Origin: Bacteroidia bacterium
GTDB taxonomy: Bacteria; Bacteroidota; Bacteroidia; AKYH767-A; OLB10
Direction: 5' to 3'
Assembly: GCA_020847635.1 (NCBI GenBank)
Contig: JADLBQ010000086.1
Location: 1-64,000 of the forward strand
Length of the DNA stretch: 64,000 nucleotides
The translations under genes and the position numbers were made by a program. This document shows, piece by piece, positions 60,979-64,000 of the stretch. Numbering within the stretch: the first letter of the stretch is position 1; the number at the start of each line of letters is the position of its first letter. The notes beneath the pieces are model-generated. The model did not search any database. It was not told where the DNA came from and was given only the letters and a program-made list of their open reading frames with translations.

Positions 60979-61635
60979 ATGGCAAAGAAACTCTTTGTTT
61001 CAAATAAGGATGAAACGGTTAGAATGTTTAGGAATGACTTTCTTGAGAAATTGAGCCATGTGCATTACACAGTCCCGCTTTACATTTTTTTACCGGTTAT
61101 CCTCTATTTCTTGTACAAGAGTATTTTTGTGCTTCAGTTGTCATTCTTCGCTGTTATAGGGAATTTTCTTTTGGGAATTGTGGTATGGACATTTACGGAA
61201 TATATGCTTCATCGTTTTGTTTTTCATCTGGAACTTCCCGGCCGGATCGGCAAGAGAATTCATTTTATTTTTCATGGTGTTCATCATGACTATCCATCTG
61301 ACAGCAAAAGACTGGTCATGGTTCCATCGGTCAGTATCCCGTTAGCTGCTTTATTTTATTTTTTATTCCGATGGATTATTGGTGCTAATGCAGTAGCTCC
61401 GTTTTTCTGTGGCTTTCTTGCCGGATATTTATTCTATGACATGTTGCATTATGCAGTTCATCATTTTAATTTGAAAAGTAAGTTCTGGTTGGAATTGAAG
61501 CACCACCATATGCTTCATCATTATAGCGACAGTAAGAAGGGATTTGGCGTCAGTACGACATTCTGGGATCTTGTTTTCCGGACTATGTTTACCAGCAGAA
61601 AAGACAGAAACCAAACCGATGCAACAGCATCCTGA
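60979..61635 (+). CDS. sterol desaturase / fatty acid hydroxylase family protein
   Basis: His clusters HRFVFH, HGVHHDYP, HYAVHH, HHHMLHH. Confidence 0.92.
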   Translation: MAKKLFVSNKDETVRMFRNDFLEKLSHVHYTVPLYIFLPVILYFLYKSIFVLQLSFFAVIGNFLLGIVVWTFTEYMLHRFVFHLELPGRIGKRIHFIFHGVHHDYPSDSKRLVMVPSVSIPLAALFYFLFRWIIGANAVAPFFCGFLAGYLFYDMLHYAVHHFNLKSKFWLELKHHHMLHHYSDSKKGFGVSTTFWDLVFRTMFTSRKDRNQTDATAS

Positions 61636-61646
61636 GTCAGCCTGGG

Positions 61647-63041
61647 TTAGTTCAGATTTTCAAGGGGTGTTGATTCGACCAGGTTTTCCTGCTTAACGAC
61701 TGTTTTTGAATTTCTTCCTATAATAAAATTAATTCCGACCCGGATGTCAGCATTACGCGAATTTTGTGGGGAAAGAGCTCCATAAATATTATCACTGATT
61801 GCAAAAAACTGATAATCTGCCAGACTTATACAGATTCCTAGTCCCGGGTTTACCAGATTCTTATTGATAATTGAAAATCCCGAAACAATATTAAGCCATT
61901 TCAATGGTTTCCATTCATGCTGGACTGATGTCATCAACTGAAGCTGGTCCTTATATTGAATGAAATGGAGCAGCAGTGAAGCAGCATGCTTATCATTAAT
62001 TTGATAATTTATGGATGTGAAGTTCTGAAATGGTATTTTTAATTTATATGACTTATGAGTATGTTCAATGTTTAATCCGTCTGATAGAGAATCAAGCATG
62101 GTTTGGAAAGTAGAACCGGCCTCACCGGTGTTATCCAGAAACTGGTTCAAATCAATTCCTGAATAGGTGAATTCACTGGCACTTTGATCTGATTGGTAAT
62201 TATCAGTTAGTGAATTCCAGGTGATACTCCCAAAATCATTGAATGAAACTGAAACAGTCCACTTATCATTAATTTTTGAAACAATACCAATGTCCATTGC
62301 CCAACCAGTATTGTTTCTGCCAAACAGATATTGTTTCATAACAAAGTCGTTAAAGGTGTTACTTTCAATCCCCGATGTATTGATCATGATTTCAGGGGTA
62401 GAAGTAATTTCAAGTGTTTGCGGATGCGTATAAATGGAAGCTCTTGCCTTTTCAACTGTGATATTTTCCATACCATATAACCGTTTTAACCGGACACCTG
62501 CAGTTAGCTTACGGCTTAACTCCATTGCATAGGTCAGTGCATAATCCCTACGATGTTCCATTAACAACTCAAGTGCCAGATCAGCTTTTTGCCCAATGTA
62601 TGCACCGTTTCCCCGAATCAGAAATTCAAGAAACTCTTTAGGATATGCCAAATGAATATTTAGTTTTTCCGTTATTGAAAACCCTATGTATCCCTTTTTG
62701 AATTTAAAACCGGCATGCATTAAATCAGTTTCGGCTGTAAGATCAAGGTTGTTGCTATTACTGAGTTTACTGAGCATATTTTCAGAATCAATATACAGCG
62801 AGTCATCAGATGATCTCCGTACTAAATCGGAATATCGAAATGCACTGTTGCTGACCGATAAGCCGGTGTTGGAAATTAGCGGAAGACCAACGGAAACAGA
62901 GCCGTTAAAAAACAATGCAGGATTGGTCATGTTTCTCTGGGGTATATCACTGAGGCGATGGAGCATCAGGTTCGATTGTGCTTCAACAGTATGAATAAAA
63001 ACAGACAGAGTGAGGAATATGGAAATGGTGTATTTAATCAT
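61647..63041 (-). CDS. DUF5723-like outer membrane beta-barrel protein
   Basis: Signal peptide MIKYTISIFLTLSVFIHTVEA, beta-barrel-like body, PAxFFNGSVSVGLP...TGLSVSNSAFRYSDLV. Confidence 0.75.
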   Translation of the reverse strand: MIKYTISIFLTLSVFIHTVEAQSNLMLHRLSDIPQRNMTNPALFFNGSVSVGLPLISNTGLSVSNSAFRYSDLVRRSSDDSLYIDSENMLSKLSNSNNLDLTAETDLMHAGFKFKKGYIGFSITEKLNIHLAYPKEFLEFLIRGNGAYIGQKADLALELLMEHRRDYALTYAMELSRKLTAGVRLKRLYGMENITVEKARASIYTHPQTLEITSTPEIMINTSGIESNTFNDFVMKQYLFGRNNTGWAMDIGIVSKINDKWTVSVSFNDFGSITWNSLTDNYQSDQSASEFTYSGIDLNQFLDNTGEAGSTFQTMLDSLSDGLNIEHTHKSYKLKIPFQNFTSINYQINDKHAASLLLHFIQYKDQLQLMTSVQHEWKPLKWLNIVSGFSIINKNLVNPGLGICISLADYQFFAISDNIYGALSPQNSRNADIRVGINFIIGRNSKTVVKQENLVESTPLENLN

Positions 63042-63051
63042 GCTTTCTGAA

Positions 63052-64000
63052 TTAGAGGTTAACAATGGCAATAACTCCCAGCTGAACTGTAAATGAGTAA
63101 TCTGAATAGATTTTTACATTAACATTTCCGTTTTGGTAGGTAGATGCTTTTGCTTTGATCAAAAGATATTTGGCATGCATAATTCGGCTTATCCTGGCAT
63201 CATCAAGTGAATTATCAGAAACCTGAGAAGAAGGTGCAATAACTTTACCGGTTAACTGATTTACGGTTGCCGAAGGCATAAATAAACTTCCGGTTGTTAC
63301 AAGTGAGTCAAGCGGGAGGTAGTTCTGATCAGCAAAATAGACTTGCCAGTCGGCTTCAAAAGGGAACCCATTCGTGATGAATGAGCGGATGGTCATTTGC
63401 CGGATATTTTTAAGTTGCTGATTATTAAAGTCAACAGTATCCCTGAGTATAAACCCTGAAGCCGTGCCATATAACGGAAGCTTAACCTCAACATCAATGC
63501 TTACAAGAGACGAATCAGTCATAAAATTTAGGCCTGTTCTTCCGTCCGGATTAATCAGACTTTGAATCTGGGTAAGCAGATATTTTGGTTTTGCAGCAAT
63601 TAAGGGTCTTACATTGCTGTTCAAAGAATTCATAGAGAATGTTCCGGTAAGGGTCTGCCCGAACTGACTGAATAAAGGTGAAAGAACAGGAAGAGGGTTC
63701 GGGAATCCGTGAGCAGCAATCAGGTTTGAGAAATTTCCGTTAGCCCCTTGCATATTTGCAACATGGGCACGGATTGGAACACCAATTGAATTGTTAATAC
63801 TGATTAAAATTTCGGGGCTGGCAATATCGAAGTTGCTGAATGCATCCAGATTGTTAAACAGTGAGATATTGATTGTATCGTAATCGCTCATAAAAGATTG
63901 CTGTCCAAAATAGCCGTAGATACTATTAAAGTTAAACCCGTTGATATTACAATTCAGATTCAGTTTGTGATTTGCAGTAACATTTGTTCCTGTATGGGTT
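63052..64000 (-). CDS. hypothetical secreted protein, N-terminus outside the window
   Basis: Frame stays open upstream of the track start to the window edge (THTGTNVTANHKLNLNCNINGFNFNSIYGYFGQQSF-MSDYDT...). Confidence 0.8.
   Translation of the reverse strand, partial: THTGTNVTANHKLNLNCNINGFNFNSIYGYFGQQSFMSDYDTINISLFNNLDAFSNFDIASPEILISINNSIGVPIRAHVANMQGANGNFSNLIAAHGFPNPLPVLSPLFSQFGQTLTGTFSMNSLNSNVRPLIAAKPKYLLTQIQSLINPDGRTGLNFMTDSSLVSIDVEVKLPLYGTASGFILRDTVDFNNQQLKNIRQMTIRSFITNGFPFEADWQVYFADQNYLPLDSLVTTGSLFMPSATVNQLTGKVIAPSSQVSDNSLDDARISRIMHAKYLLIKAKASTYQNGNVNVKIYSDYSFTVQLGVIAIVNL

Noticed and set aside
1-64000. CRISPR arrays, tRNAs, rRNAs, transposases, prophage or toxin-antitoxin modules
   Set aside because: Looked for repeats with spacers, T-loop GTTCGA motifs and mobile-element proteins; none seen.

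Overview
The window looks like a chromosomal stretch of a Bacteroidetes-type genome. Support comes from a T9SS sorting domain, DUF2723/DUF3822/DUF4296-like families and TAnnTTTG -7 promoter elements. It is densely packed with housekeeping and envelope genes: asnB, ompA-like, folK, sppA, tgt, divIC/ftsB-like, mnmE, rsmD-coaD, accD, class I FBA, rsmG, serA-like, pyrC-like, an RND efflux operon, dnaB, pyrR-pyrB, rnz, gapA, lepB, panB and guaA. I saw no CRISPR array, tRNA, rRNA, transposase or phage module. The most interesting signals are non-coding. (1) A compact candidate small-RNA gene lies on the minus strand at about 50119-50229, with a TAnnTTTG promoter, about 100 nt of transcript, and a terminator hairpin that is fully paired (with one G.U) only on the minus strand. 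(2) At least eight genes have a perfect TAnnTTTG -7 element only 4-9 nt before the start codon, which predicts leaderless or near-leaderless mRNAs. (3) A structured region follows a TATGTTTG element upstream of pyrR-pyrB. Protein-level items worth a second look are a MauG-like diheme/MbnP-like pair, a pilin-topology protein next to a DUF3822 (possibly actin-like fold) protein, and a SWIB domain fused to a histone-H1-like lysine tail. Family names come from reading translated sequences; no database search was run.
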